DNA of 64,000 nt from positions 105,001 to 169,000 of the forward strand of contig QJPP01001692.1 of the NCBI GenBank assembly GCA_003996215.1, in the 5' to 3' direction. The notes under the pieces are model-generated. The model searched no databases. It was not told the origin of the DNA and saw only the letters and a list, made by a program, of their open reading frames with translations. This document shows, one piece after another, positions 1-12,500 of the stretch. A program made the position numbers and the translations under genes. This stretch comes from Jaltomata sinuosa. Taxonomy: Eukaryota > Streptophyta > Magnoliopsida > Solanales > Solanaceae. Positions within the stretch are counted from its first letter, which is position 1; each line of letters opens with the position of its first letter.

Positions 1-1029
1 TGAAACAATTAGGAGATTCTCTAGAAGAAATACGGGGTTCTGCTTCTGGCGGCAACATGCTTGGTCCCGCTTATGGGGTCAAATCAATATGTTCTAAGAA
101 GAAAGATTGGAAATCGAGATCATCGATCTCATACCAAATCCCATCAATCGAATCACTTTTTCGAGAAATACGAGATATCTAAGTCATACAGTAAAGAGAT
201 CTATTCATTGATAAGAAAAAGAAAAAACGTGAACGGGGATTGGATTGATGAGAAAATAGAATCCTGGGTCGCGAACAGTGATTCGATTGATGATGAAGAA
301 AGAGAATTCTTGGTTCAGTTCTCCACCTTAACGACAGAAAATAGGATTGATCAAATTCTATTGAGTCTGACTCATAGTGATCATTTATCAAAGAATGACT
401 CTGGTTATCAAATGATTGAACAACCGGGAGCAATTTACTTACGATACTTAGTTGACATTCATAAAAAGCATCTAATGAATTATGAGTTCAATCCATCCTG
501 TTTAGCAGAAAGACGGATATTCCTTGCTCATTATCAGACAATCACTTATTCACAAACTTCGTGTGGGGAAAATAGTTTTCATTTCCCATCTCATGGAAAA
601 CCCTTTTCGCTCCGCTTAGCCTTATCCCCCTCTAGGGGTATTTTAGTGATAGGTTCTATAGGAACTGGACGATCCTATTTGGTCAAATACCTAGCGACAA
701 ACTCCTATGTTCCTTTCATTACGGTATTTCTGAACAAGTTCCTGGATAACAAGCCTAAAGGTTTTCTTCTTGATGAGATCGATATTGATGATAGTGACGA
801 TATTGATGATAGTGACAATCTTGATGCTAGTGACGATATCGATCGTGACCTTGATACGGAGCTGGAACTGCTAACTAGGATGAATGGGCTAACTGTGGAT
901 ATGATGCCGGAAATAGACCGATTTTATATCACCCTTCAATTCGAATTAGCAAAAGCAATGTCTCCTTGCATAATATGGATTCCAAACATTCATGATCTGG
1001 ATGTGAATGAGTCGAATGACTTATCCCCT
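1..1029 (+). pseudogene. ycf2: Nuclear chloroplast-derived fragment of ycf2 (NUPT)
   Basis: The translation matches the middle of chloroplast Ycf2, a very large AAA-type ATPase-like protein of the plastid import machinery. Visible marks are the Walker A-like segment GSIGTGRSYLVKYLA (about 650-695), the Asp/Ser-rich repeat typical of Ycf2 (about 780-850, repeating IDDSDD-like units), and CIIWIPNIHDLDVNESN before the break. Only about 340 of roughly 2,200 residues are present. The first 180 bases follow the Ycf2 order in another frame, so there is a small frameshift near 185-190. At about 1029 the match stops and sequence also found inside the LTR at 6627 begins. The fragment therefore lies in nuclear repeat DNA and is not expressed as Ycf2. 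The long open frame reflects a fairly recent transfer. Confidence 0.93.
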
Positions 1030-1341
1030 GCGAGCCTAAATTTAATAATTTTATTAACATCGCGCGTATTTGAAAATATTTTATTTTAAAGATTGAATGC
1101 GGTAAAAAGTTATATTTTATTGCCTTCCTAAAATATTTTAAAGGTCTATGAAAAATACTTTTATTATGATATAATTGTGTATGTATTTATTTTATAAGGT
1201 TTTTATACATTGTAATATTTTAACGGAGATAGTAAATTTAGTTATGTTGAAAGCTATTCCTAACCGTCTTGGGCTACGGGAATTGGTTCGCCTACTGAGG
1301 GGTTGTAGGTGCCATCATGACCGAGAAATCGGGTCCTGACA
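1030..1341 (+). repeat. Truncated and internally deleted 5' LTR of A1
   Basis: Positions 1030-1257 are nearly identical to 6627-6854 inside the 3' LTR, and 1260-1341 match the last 80 bases of that LTR (about 9430-9510), ending in TGACA. The outer 125 bases and about 2.57 kb of the middle are missing. The left break abuts ycf2 sequence. Confidence 0.85.
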
Positions 1342-1344
1342 GCT

Positions 1345-1356
1345 TAGTATCAGAGC
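1345..1356 (+). other. Primer-binding site for initiator tRNA-Met (one mismatch)
   Basis: The 12 bases tagtatcagagc follow the LTR end TGACA after three bases. They differ by one G-to-A change from TGGTATCAGAGC, the usual plant retroelement site complementary to the 3' end of initiator tRNA-Met. The same position in A2 (38527-38538) is perfect. Confidence 0.8.
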
Positions 1357-1554
1357 CCTAGGTTCACCGGTGTCATCGGTTTATGAGCCAATGTCTAGTA
1401 GAGTCCTGCGGATCGGGGCGGAGACGTCCGTACTCAATCTTTGGGAGGCTACAGTGACATTTTAGGAAATTTGACTCTTTCATTACTTCTGTGTCGTGTG
1501 TAGGACCCTTGAAGTTTCTGGAAATCTCATTTATTCTACTTTATTCTTCCGCAG

Positions 1555-3030
1555 ATGGTTCGTACGAGATCATCGACATCAGGCGGAGATGAGCCTCCCA
1601 CTCCAGCTAAGGGTCGAGGACGCCCTCGAGCAGTGGCACCTGCTAGAGCTGTTAGAGTTGAGATAGAGCCCGAGCAGCCTGTGGATCAGGGGCAGCCCAG
1701 GTACCACCAGCTTCAGTGCCAGCCCCAGTGCCCACTTCTATGCCAGCTCCAACTGCAGCTCAGCCTCCAAATATTCGGAGATTACTATTACAGCTTTTGG
1801 GTATAATTGGAGAGCGGCCTTCTGAGGTAGCACAGACATCCTCTCAGGGGGCAGCCCTGGGTGCACAGAGTTCAGGAGCACAGCCTGCTACTATGGCTCC
1901 CCGTGCGGAGGTCATTCCGGTTCCATCAGTTGAACAGCCTCTTGCTCCTCGCCCAGCTATGACAGAGTCAGAGCAGAAGGCGTTGGGTAGGTTTTTGAGG
2001 TTAGCACCTCCGAGGTTTGCTGGTACTTCTGGACAAGATCCACATGACTTTATTACTACATGTGAGGAGATGTTGCATCATTTGGATTGTTGGAGACTCA
2101 TGGGGTTGGTTATACTACCTATCAGCTGAAGGGCCCAGCGAAGTTATGGTGGAGGGCCTATGTTGCTTGTAGACCACCATCGTCACCTCCTTTGACCTGG
2201 TTTGAGTTTTATGAGGCCTTTATGGCTAAGTTCCTACCTCAGAGTGATCGTGAGTGTCGCAGGGAGCAGTTTACTCACCTTATGCAGGAGTCTACAATTG
2301 TCTCGGAGTATGAGACCCATTTTTATCAGCTAGCACCGTTTGGAGCTATGATCATTCCTATCGAGGCAAATAGGATTCACATATTTGTATGGGGTTTGAG
2401 GCCAGAGATCAGGCAGCCAGCTGAGATATTGATTGCCGGTGGTCGGTCATTTCAGGCTATCGTAAACTATGCCCGCACTGTGGAGGACTTACAGCAACAT
2501 GATCAGGGGTCCAGAGATAAGAGGCCTCGACATCAGGGTGTCTACAGTGGTTCCAGATATGGTGGTAGAGGTTCTGGCCAGTGGAGCCGGAGTTATCAGC
2601 CACAGCAGCACCAGGGTCAGTCCAACCGACTGGTTCAGGCTTCCCTTCAGACTTTCGATAGTTCCCAATTCGAGCAGGGTCAGAGCAGCCATCAGGGCTA
2701 TAGCGGCCAGTCTTCAAGAGGTACAGTTTCTGGGGCATCAGGCCGTGGTGGTCATACGGGATCTGCTGGTTCATCTCGACCGAGTAGGTTGCCAGGGGAT
2801 TGTTTTACTTGTGGTGTGATTGGTCATTTTGCTAGAAATTGCCCTCAGCAGGGTACAGTTCAGTTGGCCGAGCCTTTACGAGCAGTTCAGCCTCTATCTA
2901 GAGGGGGTGGTCGTCAGGGTAAAGGTGGTGCTCCGCGCGGCAGAGCAGGTGGTAGAGATAGCGATCGGGCAGGTGAAGGTCGTCGTCAGTTTTACGCGGT
3001 CCCTAGGAGACCAGAGGCAGAAGCCTCAGA
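1555..3030 (+). pseudogene. gag: gag of gypsy element A1, frameshifted
   Basis: Starts at the ATG after ttccgcag, matching the A2 gag start at 38737. Reading passes through three frames: 1555 to about 1715, about 1716 to 2090, and 2087 onward, so at least two indels are present. Visible parts are a Pro/Ala-rich N-terminus, the capsid-like core (FLRLAPPRFAGTSGQDP, then KLWWRAYV and FYEAFMAKFLP), a Gly/Gln/Ser-rich linker, and a CCHC zinc knuckle (CFTCGVIGHFARNC) at about 2801-2842. It formerly packaged the element RNA in virus-like particles. The identity of the family is sure; the exact gag/protease border is not. Confidence 0.9.
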
Positions 3031-6000
3031 TGTTGTGATTACAGGTACGATTTTTGTGTGCCATCAGTCTGCTATGGCTTTATTTGATCCTGGATCCACT
3101 TGTTCATATGTATCTGCCTACTTTGTGTGTTGTTTGGGGTTGGCTAGTGAGCCATTATCTGTTCCTGTTTCTGTTTTGACCCCAGTATGAGATTCTTTAG
3201 TAGTGGATCGGATTGTGAGATCTTGTATGCTATCTATTGGTGATTCAGAGACTTGGGGTGATTTGATGATTCTTGATATGCTAGATTTTGATGTGATACT
3301 GGGCATGGACTGGTTATCACCTCACCGTGTGGTTTTGGATTGTTATGCCAAGACCATTACCATAGTTTGTGCCCGGTGTATCCCCGGTTGTGTGGCAGGG
3401 TTCTGTTAGCCATGCACCATCTGGGATCATCTCTTGTCTTCGAGCTAGGAAGTTGATTTCCCGTGGGTGTTTAGCTTATCCAGCATATGTTCGAGATGTT
3501 AGTGTTGCCCCTACTTCTCCTGAGTCTGTTCCTGTGGTCAGAGACTTCCTTGATGTGTTTCCTACCGACCTGCCAGGCCTTCTACCTGAGAGAGATATTG
3601 ATTTCGCTATTGAGCTAGAGCCGGGCACAAGGCCCATTTCTATTTCCCCTTACCGTATGGCTCCGGCTGAGTTGAGGGAGCTTAAGGAGCAGCTCCAGGA
3701 TTTGTTAGCTAAGGGGTTTATTAGACCGAGTGTGTCACCTTGGGGTGCTCCTGTTCTCTTCGTGAAGAAGAAGGATGGGTCGATGCGCATGTGTATTGAT
3801 TATCGGCAGCTGAATAGGGTAACAGTGAAGAATAGGTATCCGATGCCACGGATTGATGACTTGTGTGACCAGCTTCAGGGTTCAGCTGTGTTTTCGAAGA
3901 TTGATTTGAGGTCTGGCTACCATCAGTTGAGGATTAGGGCGGAGGACATCCCTAAGACAGCATTCAGGACATGTTATGGCCATTATGAGTTCCTGGTGAT
4001 GTCTTTTGGGTTGACTAATGCCCCCGCAGCCTTTATGAACTTGATGCACAGGGTTCTTGGCCCGTATTTGGACTCATTTGTGATAGTTTTATAGACGACA
4101 TCTTGGTATACTCGCGTAGTAGAGATGAGCATGAGCAGCACTTGAGGGTTATACTCCAAACTTTGAGAGATCATCGGCTTTATGCCAAGTTCTCAAAGTG
4201 CGAGTTTTGGCTTGAGTCAGTTTCATTCCTAGGGCACGTGGTGTCTAAGGATGGGATTAGGGTTGATCCGGGAAAGATTTCAGTGGTTTGTGAGTGGCCT
4301 AGACCTACTACTATTACTGAGGTTCGCAGTTTTATTGGGTTAGCAGGTTACTACAGACGCTTCGTTCAGGGATTTTCTTCCGAAGCAGCACCCTTGACTA
4401 TGTTGATTAGGAAGGATGTCCCATTTCAGTGGTCAGACCAGTGCGAGGATAGCTTCCAGAGGTTTAAGGACTTATTGACTTCAGCTCCAGTTTTGACTTT
4501 CTCGGTTGAGGGTCAGAGCTTCTCTGTGTACTGTGATACTTCTGGGGTTGGTCTTGGTTGTGTGTTGATGTAGCAGGGTCGAGTAATAGTATATGCATCG
4601 AGGCAGCTGAAGGTTCACGAGCGCAACTACCCCACTCATGACTTGGAGTTGGCAGCGATAGTTTTCGCGCTCAAGATCTGGAGGCATTACCTATATGGAG
4701 TTCACTGTGAGATCTTCACTGAACATCGTAGTCTTCAGTATATCACGAGTCAACGAGAGTTAAACTCGAGACAAAGGAGATGGGTTGAGTTACTGAAGGA
4801 CTATGACTTCACTATTCTGTATCATCCGGGCAAGACAAATGTGGTAGCAGATGCCTTGAGTCGGAAGGTAGTGAGTATGGGTAGCCTAGCTTCTCTCTCA
4901 GTTTCAGAGCGATCGTTGGCCTTGGACATCCAGTCCTTGGCTAACCATTTGGTTAGGCTTGACTTGTCGGATCCTAGCAGAATTCTCGCCAATATTGAGG
5001 TTCGTTCTACTTTGATTGATCAGATTCAGAGCCGTCAGTTTGAGGATTAGTCAGCAGTTGTGTTACCTTTGTGATCGGGTTGTTCAGGGTGAGACCAGTC
5101 GGGCTATTCTAGATTTAGATGGGGTTCTGAGGTTTGATAGTCGCCTTTGTATTCCGAGGATTAGTGATTTGATTCAGTTGATACTTCATGAGGCACATTG
5201 TACTAGATACTCCATTCACCCTGGCACAGCAAAGATGTATAGAGACTTGAAACAGCTTTACTGGTGGAGTGGTATGAAGTGGGACATAGCGGAGTTTGTA
5301 TCTCGGTGCTTGAACTGTCAGCAGGTTAAGTTTGAGCACATGAGACCTGGTGGTTTGATGCAGTGACTTCCCATTCCTGAGTGGAAGTAGGAAGGGATTA
5401 CTATGGACTTCGTTGTTGGTTTGCCTCGTACTTCTCATGGGTTTGATTCCATATGGGTGATTGTTGATAGGCTGACTAAGTCAGCACATTTCTTGCAGGT
5501 TCAGACTTTTTATGGTGCAGAGAGGTTAGCTCAGATCTACCTTCGTGAGATTGTTCGATTGCACGGGGTCCCAATTTCTATCATTTCAGACTGCGACACT
5601 CAGTTCACATCTCAGTTCTGGAGGGCTATTCAGCGAGATTTGGGTACAGAGGTTCATCTTAGTACCTCTTTCCACCCTCAGACAGATGGCCAGTCCAAGA
5701 GGACCATTCAGGTCCTGGAGGACATTCTTCGGGCCTGTGTTCTTGACTTTGGAGGTTCCTGGGATCAGTTTGTTCCCTTGGCAGAGTTTGCTTATAATAA
5801 CAGTTTCCATTCGAGTATTGGCATGGCACCTTTTGAGGCTTTGTATGGCAGGCGTTGCAGATCACCGGTAGGTTGGTTTGATGGTTTTGATTCTAGGCCA
5901 TAGAGTACAGATTTGCTTCGAGATTCCTTAGATCGGGTCCGAGCGATTCAGGACAGACTTCGGACAGCTCAGAGCAGGCAGAAGAGTTATGCTGATCATA

Positions 6001-6491
6001 GGCTTTGTGCCTTGGAGTTTAGTGTCGGTGACTTGGTGTTTCTCCGTGTATCGCCTATGAACGGCGTGATGAGATTTGGTAGGCAGGGAAAGCTTAGCCC
6101 CAGGTATATTGGGCCGTTTGAGATTCTTCAGAGGGTTGGTAGCGTTGCCTATCAGCTAGCCTTGCCTCCGATGTTTTCAGCTATACATCCTGTATTTCAT
6201 GTTTCGATGTTGCGTCGGTATGTCCCAGATGAGTCTCATGTGTTATAGTGGGATTCAGTTCAGTTGGGTGAGGGTTTAGCCTTTGTTGAGGAGCCGGCAG
6301 CTATTTTGGCCAGAGATGTCAGGGGATTGAGGTCTCGAGAGATCCCGGTTATTAAGGTTCAGTGGAGGCACCGTCCAGTCGAGGAAGCTACCTGGGAGAC
6401 CGAGAGATATATGCGGGCTCAATATCCACAGCTGTTTGAGCCTTCAGGTACTTCCTTGTCCTTGACTTTCGAGGACGAAAGTCCCTTTTAG
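3030..6491 (+). pseudogene. pol: pol polyprotein of gypsy element A1 (PR-RT-RH-INT-chromodomain), broken
   Basis: Domains in order: aspartic protease (ALFDPGSTCSYVS, about 3075), reverse transcriptase (about 3560-4250; FVKKKDGSMRMCIDYRQLN), RNase H (about 4500-4870; DTSGVGLGCVL), integrase zinc region (about 5196-5335, HHCC), integrase core (about 5400-5870) and chromodomain (about 6310-6440; VQWRHRPVEEATWE). The frame is broken near 3187, 3405, 4093 (within the RT active-site segment), 4571, 5048, 5364, 5388, 5901 and 6246; several breaks are single-base stops. At 5697-5699 the codon is AAG where the DD35E catalytic Glu is expected (GQSKRTIQ instead of the usual GQxERT). The RNase H segment TEHRSLQY has Glu where TDH is usual. 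Confidence 0.92.
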
Positions 6492-6501
6492 TAGTGGATG
6501 A

Positions 6502-9500
6502 TGTAATGACCCTTCTGGTCATTCCCGCGTTTACGCTTTCCTTGTTCCGTAGGAGCTTAGTATCGAGATCGTGCGATGATAAATTGTGTTCGTATAACCT
6601 TAACCTCCATTCCGTATCAAGGGCTTGCGAGCCTAAATTTAATAATTTTATTAACATCGCGCATATTTGAAAATATTTTATTTTAAAGATTGAATGTGGT
6701 AAAAAGTTATATTTTATTGCCTTCCTAAAATATTTTAAAGGTCTATGAAAAATACTTTTATTATGATATAATTGTGTATGTATTTATTTTATAAGGTTTT
6801 TATACATTGTAATATTTTAACGGAGATAGTAAATTTAGTTATGTTGAAAGCTATTATTATAATACGATTTTCTATTAATTATGGTATATTCAAAATATTA
6901 TATTTATTTTACCACGATCCTATGCAATATCCGAGTATATACGTATCATATGTCCATCCAAATAAACGGATAAGGAGGGGGTGATATTGACACACCATCC
7001 CCACGTGGTATCAAGAGCAGAATGAAGCAACATTAGTCATTAAATATTGGTCACCTTTTCCTTTAAAGAAATAAAGAGAACTTATGGATATATAATTAAT
7101 AATTGTGAAGCCACCCAGGTACTTTCAAATTGGTTGCAGTCTAGGTAGAAATGGTTGCTGATTTCATCACTTATTTCCATTGATTTCCTTTCAACAAGCT
7201 AAAGTTACTACTGCTATATATTTGAACTCCAAACATGGTTCATTCAATTTATTTTCTTATAGAGGCACATGTTGGCTGCAACGTATACTCACATTGACAC
7301 TAGAGCAAGAATTTAGTAGGAAAAATATTTCGGTGCTACATTTGAGTACCAAAAGGAAAATCAATTATCTACGTCAAGTTATTCAAGCCCGAGTTCGAGT
7401 TTGATTTTATTTCAGAGCTTTTTTTTCGAAGAGGTTCGAGCTTATCATCGGAAGACAGGTAGGTTATGGTTTAAACTCCCTAGACTTAGCATATATCGGA
7501 TAAAATTATACTTGCTGGCATCCTTGGGTTGGATTATTAGGTTGGTACCACAGACCTTGACCACTTTATTCATGTCCGCCTACTTTTGTTCCTCCGTTGC
7601 TTGTAGTACTTGCCGATATGTGTTATTTACCCTTGTGGTCCTGTGAGGCCTTGTTGACTCTGGAACATAGAAGGTGGGATATTGGGAATGTTCGCGAGTC
7701 CCAGGCATAGAATTATCCTTCTAGGCTGGTTATGCTTGCTGAGTAGCTATGGGCCTGTGCAGGGTCGATAGGTTGATTGGGAGCTGCTGGGCAGCTATTG
7801 TGTTTGATCATACCATTTCCATGCATATAAAGAGGTTTTATCCATGTTTTACTACGGTTTTTGCTTCGGGCCTACTGGCACTATTTTCTAAACCTTGCAT
7901 GGCCCCGGGGCCCCGTTTTTGATGGAAATGATTTGGAAATGGTTTGATTTAACTTGTGAATATTCTTGGGCAAAAGAAGGTAAAATTATGATTTATGTCA
8001 CCAGTAATATGATTAACGCTAGACTCGGCAGGGCCGGGGTGCTAGTTGAGTTTTCTTGCTACCTGAGATAATTTTAGCCTCGGTCAGACCGAGCACCCGA
8101 GATGACTTTCTACTGTTTAGACCCGGTTATGCCCGGGCACCCTTGGAGGGGTTTTTGAGATATTCTCCTACAACTTTAGTCCTGGATAGGGTCTGGACAT
8201 GCATACTCGAGACTTGGTCTCTATCTTGAAACCGAACTTGCTTCCGGATGACATGTTTTGATACTGAGTTTTAGTATGGGGTCGGGGACCTCCATGGACC
8301 TTGCCATCCGGGCCTGGGGCTTCGGGCTGCGTGTGTCGGAGGAAGGGTATATGGTGGAGTAGAGGTATACGGGCAGTGTCCTTCCATGAAACCTACCTGC
8401 TGGGCCGGATCGGCGCCGGAGGAGGTACATACAGAGATACCATTTCACTTGAGATCTTCATGCATCATATCATTCATTGTTTGAGGATCCACCCTTTTTT
8501 GTTGTTTGTTGATTGTACGCTCCGGTAGTATGGGATGCCGGAGGGTTTGTTTTCACTTGTTTGTGTTCCTCGGTTGTTTGGGCGGCCGGGGGACTGTAGG
8601 TAGACTCTTGCTATTTACTTACAGAATTGTTCCCTGTTACGGTTAAGTATGAAATTGGTTACCGCTAGGCTGTCAGTTTCTGGATTTGAGATTGATATGA
8701 TTAGTTGAGTTTGATTCCTGTCTCTGAGCATGCCTATCATTACTCTTTCTCTCTTCTTCTTACACTTGAGGTTACCGGTATACCGTCCATTTCGTAAACT
8801 TATTATGTATACACTGTTATTGCAAGGACCCCAGGTGCGTTATTTCTTACTTTCACCTGTGCCTATGGTCTATATATTCTGCGTGCTGGCCTCACATGTG
8901 GTTCTGTTGATTTCCCTCCGGGCTAGTTCTTGTGTACCTTTCGTTGATTTATGTGACTACTTGTTCCTATTCTGTCTGTTACTACGCTTTTATCTTATAT
9001 GTGCCCAGTCGGCCTATGATACCTACTGGGTACCTTATGCTTCGCATTTGGTGCTCACCCTACCCCCTGCATCTTTTGGTGCAGATCCTAGCGTGGGCCA
9101 TCGCGGTTAGATCACTGTGATTCGTGCTTGGAGATCTGTCGGGGACTACTTCAGACTGAGGGTGAGCTCTTGGCGATCGGAGCTTAGCTTCAGTTTATCT
9201 TTTGCTTTATGTACTCTATTACCATTCAGAGACATCTGTATATATTGTTTTGCATCGTTGCACTCTATGTATGTAGTTCTGGCTCTATACTATGATACCA
9301 GGTCTTGGGGTTTGGTTTAGTTTCCGCATATGTATATATATATATATTCATGTTATCTATTCTCTTCATCTTGTTCCCTTACTTTTTCTTATCAAACTAT
9401 TCTTTCGCTTATTTGTTAGATAGTAGCCCATTACTAATTGTCCTGGGCTAAATTGATTCGCCTACTGGGGGGTGTAGGTTCCATCATGACCGAGAAATCG

Positions 9501-9510
9501 GATCGTGACA
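6502..9510 (+). repeat. 3' LTR of A1 (about 3.0 kb)
   Basis: Begins TGTAATGACCC and ends TCGTGACA. It follows a weak purine tract (gtagtggatga) downstream of the pol end. It matches the A2 LTR (35548-38523) over the first 60 bases and from about 7400 to the end. The stretch between about 6565 and 7400 has no clear counterpart in A2, so this part of U3 has diverged or was replaced. Part of it (6627-6854) is shared with the 5' LTR remnant, so it was present when A1 inserted. No protein-coding gene is supported inside. Confidence 0.85.
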
Positions 9511-12500
9511 GCTGGGAACATGGATTCCACCAAATTATTCTTGAAATAGACTCCTTGAGTCTCAAGAAGATGATATAAGGAGAGTGGAGAATCCCATGGG
9601 AGCTAATAGACAAGATGGAGGAAATACATGACATGATAGAGTAGATAAGGTTCATATTCAATCATACATTCAGAGAATCCAATCAGCTAGAAGATTATAT
9701 CACTAACACAGCTATAAACAGTGAGAGCACCCAATAATTTCACAACTTCAATCAACTACCAAGCATGGGAAATAAATTGCTAAACATGGATAAAAGACAG
9801 ATACCAGCAATCAGAATCAGAACAAGAAGGATTAACATATCCAACAACAACTGAGCATGACAGGAAAGAAATTAAAAGCCACTGAGTCTCATAGCTATTA
9901 TATTTACAGAACAGTTTGTGGCCATACTAAAGGCAAAATAGCTATGATAAAACTAACTATCCTAAGCTATGTCAGCCAACAAAAAGTGATATAAGCACCA
10001 ACAAAAAGCGAGAGTAGAGGAACCAGATCTGCAAGTTACACTCAGCAGCCAGCAAAGAGTGCAAAAGGAAGGAGAATGAGAGCAACTTGGATTTCTCCAC
10101 CACTGCTTCAACTGAGAAAATAAAGATTGTTAGCCCGTAAAACAAAGGAAATGGAGAAAGGCATAGAGAGTAAGAACTATGATGCTGAGCTGCCCGGTTC
10201 AAACTCTCTATCGAGTCATAGATAACCCCTTGATTTTCCACTGGATGATACACCTAAGAAAGAAAAAAATCAAGCCAGATCCCAAAGATACAAAGGACAT
10301 AAGAAAACAGGAGGAGGAAGAAGCCATACCTTTGAAAGCTGAGCAAGAAACAATAGCTCCACCATCGATGCAATAGATTCAACACCTACAAGAGAAGGCG
10401 ATGGAGACCAGAGTTGGGTATGGCCATCAGAGACATCTTCACAAGAGGCAGAAAATGAAAGGAGAGAAGGAGAAGAGTGAAAAGCAAGTTAGGAAACCCT
10501 ATTCTTTAAGGTCATATTTTATTCACCTGAACCCGGTCACTTTTGAATCGGGTCAGGTTGTAAATATTTATTTTCTGCTTTTGTTTGGAATGAACTCAAT
10601 TAAGCCCAAACTCTTTTAATCAATAAAAAAGACTTTGGTCCATAATTTACCAAAAAGAAAAAAAGAAAATTAGAAACTACTTCTTAGGAGCTAAAAAATA
10701 CTCAACCTCAAAAATATTTTTTAAACATTAGGTAAGTATTGCTTTAATATTAACTAGACATGGAGGCCCTTGTTGTGCACGAAACCAACACTACAACTTA
10801 CATATATGAGATCACGTGAACAAGATATATAAGTTTATGTATGATAACATAGAAATAAAACATGACGTAGTAAATTTTGAGAATAACTATGACAGTAGAT
10901 ATGAAGAATGAAAACAAAAGTGATTTAATCCATTGATAGCTTATTAAATCGTCTATAAGGATGAAACCATCATTGAACATTGGGTTCCTGCTTAACTCCC
11001 AGATATGGGTATTCAAATTACCAAGAAATAATAGTACAACAACTAATTTTGAAGATTCTTCTTCACGCTTAAGCAGAAATTTTTCTTTTGAATTCTACAA
11101 GCTACCTTGGTATATCAAAAGTACTAACATGAGCTATCATATTATATCCAAGAATCTTCATATATCACAAATTATCGAACTGCAATATTTATTCTTTGAG
11201 TAATGTATAAACTTGCATATTCATATTGATGAAATTGAGTTACCATTTTTAACTTTCAATGTGAAGATTTCATCTTTGCACCTCAAATCGAACTAACATA
11301 CACAATCATCCTAACATTTCACAAGGAATATCAGCAAGAAATTTATTTAATAAACAAAAATCAACAGTCGAACATAATGCACTTTCAGTAGAATTTCAAT
11401 CTTGTTTAAATCATAAAATTTAAAATGCAGCAATCAAAACAACCTCTCAAGGCCTATGCTTCATATTATTAAAACGATCATTTAGCATAAATTGATATAT
11501 AAGATCCTCAAAGTTATTATCCTGGAAAATAGAGCTCGAAAATTCACTTAGAACCTTGACAGAATTTTAGTCGCAGATTTTCCTGAAGCATTGACATATA
11601 TCTTGGAAAAGATTTATATTCTAATACCACAAATTAAATTTATAATATTTTAGTAATTAAATTTATTTGGATGAAAATAATTAACTAATATTTAATTTAG
11701 TCATGATCAAAATGATCGAACTATACAAACAAAACATGGATGGTTTAGTTCAACTTCTAGTTGTCTATAGGCAAAGAAAAGAACATAATTTTTTTTTGGT
11801 TAAAATTTTTATTGGTCCGTGAATTATTTTATTAATGGTTCAAAATAAAAAGAAATAGGGCAAGGTTCAGTCTGTACAAATAATGACCGAGCCAAAAAAA
11901 AGCTCGATCCAAATGAGAAACTCTAAAAGATTTTCAAATAAGTATACAAAGCTGAACATTGTTTTAGCGTGTCCTTTACTCTTCTCTTCTCCTTCTCGCC
12001 GTCTATGCAAGATGTTTCCGGTGAGTTGAGTGTGAAATTTATCTTGTGACCTTTGAGTCATTTTTCAGATCCACCCATGGCTTGTGTTGTCCCAATTTTG
12101 TCTATCTTCTTCACTTGTAACTGGCATGTGCTTCCAGCCACCTTCTCTCTCTCTATCTTTATCTTCTTCTGATTTTTCTGGTAATCTTTCTCTGGTAGGT
12201 GGCCGGGGTTCATTCCCAAGGGACTGAAGTGACCTGCCTCTGTTCATTTTCTGCTTGCTCCGTAAGTTCTCTCTCCTTTCCCTCTTTGCTTCCTTTTTTG
12301 CTTTTCCTCTATTCATCAACATAATCACTACTTATTTTTTAAAAATTCAGAGTCATGTATCATTGTTATTTTATTGAGTTGAGGGTCTATCAAAGACAAT
12401 CTCTCTAGTCTCACTAGGTAACTGTCATGCCTCGAGGGCATACACCATGGGAGTAACTGGTACTCAGAACCACTACTGGTCTGAGTGGGCCTTCGACCTG

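Larger units (their letters stand above)
1030..9510 (+). mobile_element. Ty3/gypsy chromovirus A1 (Tekay/Del-like), decayed
   Basis: Order on the plus strand: 5' LTR remnant, primer-binding site, gag with zinc knuckle, protease, reverse transcriptase, RNase H, integrase, chromodomain, 3' LTR. Integrase last, followed by a chromodomain, identifies a chromovirus; the gag start MVRTRSSTSGGDEPPTP and the long LTR suit the Tekay/Del group. At least ten stops or frameshifts break the coding region, and the integrase catalytic Glu is replaced by Lys, so it cannot move by itself. The 5' LTR is reduced to about 312 bp against about 3,009 bp for the 3' LTR, so LTR divergence cannot date it simply. The left junction lies in ycf2-derived DNA. 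Confidence 0.92.

Noticed and set aside
1..1089. Whole window as organelle DNA or an expressed ycf2
   Set aside because: Only the first 1,029 bases are plastid-like, they contain a frameshift, and they pass into nuclear retrotransposon sequence.
8221..8448. 75-residue minus-strand frame in the A1 LTR, also at 37231-37470
   Set aside because: LTR sequence common to both copies; no start context or domain; a chance open frame.
8730..9110. 126-residue open frame in the A1 LTR, with a counterpart at 37739-38119 in the A2 LTR
   Set aside because: The two copies differ at many residues, including non-conservative ones, and lie in U3/R-type LTR sequence. Shared ancestry of the LTR explains the frame; no sign of protein selection.
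12065..12328. 87-residue charged minus-strand ORF
   Set aside because: Low complexity (Arg/Glu/Lys) from a pyrimidine-rich plus strand; no homology or context.
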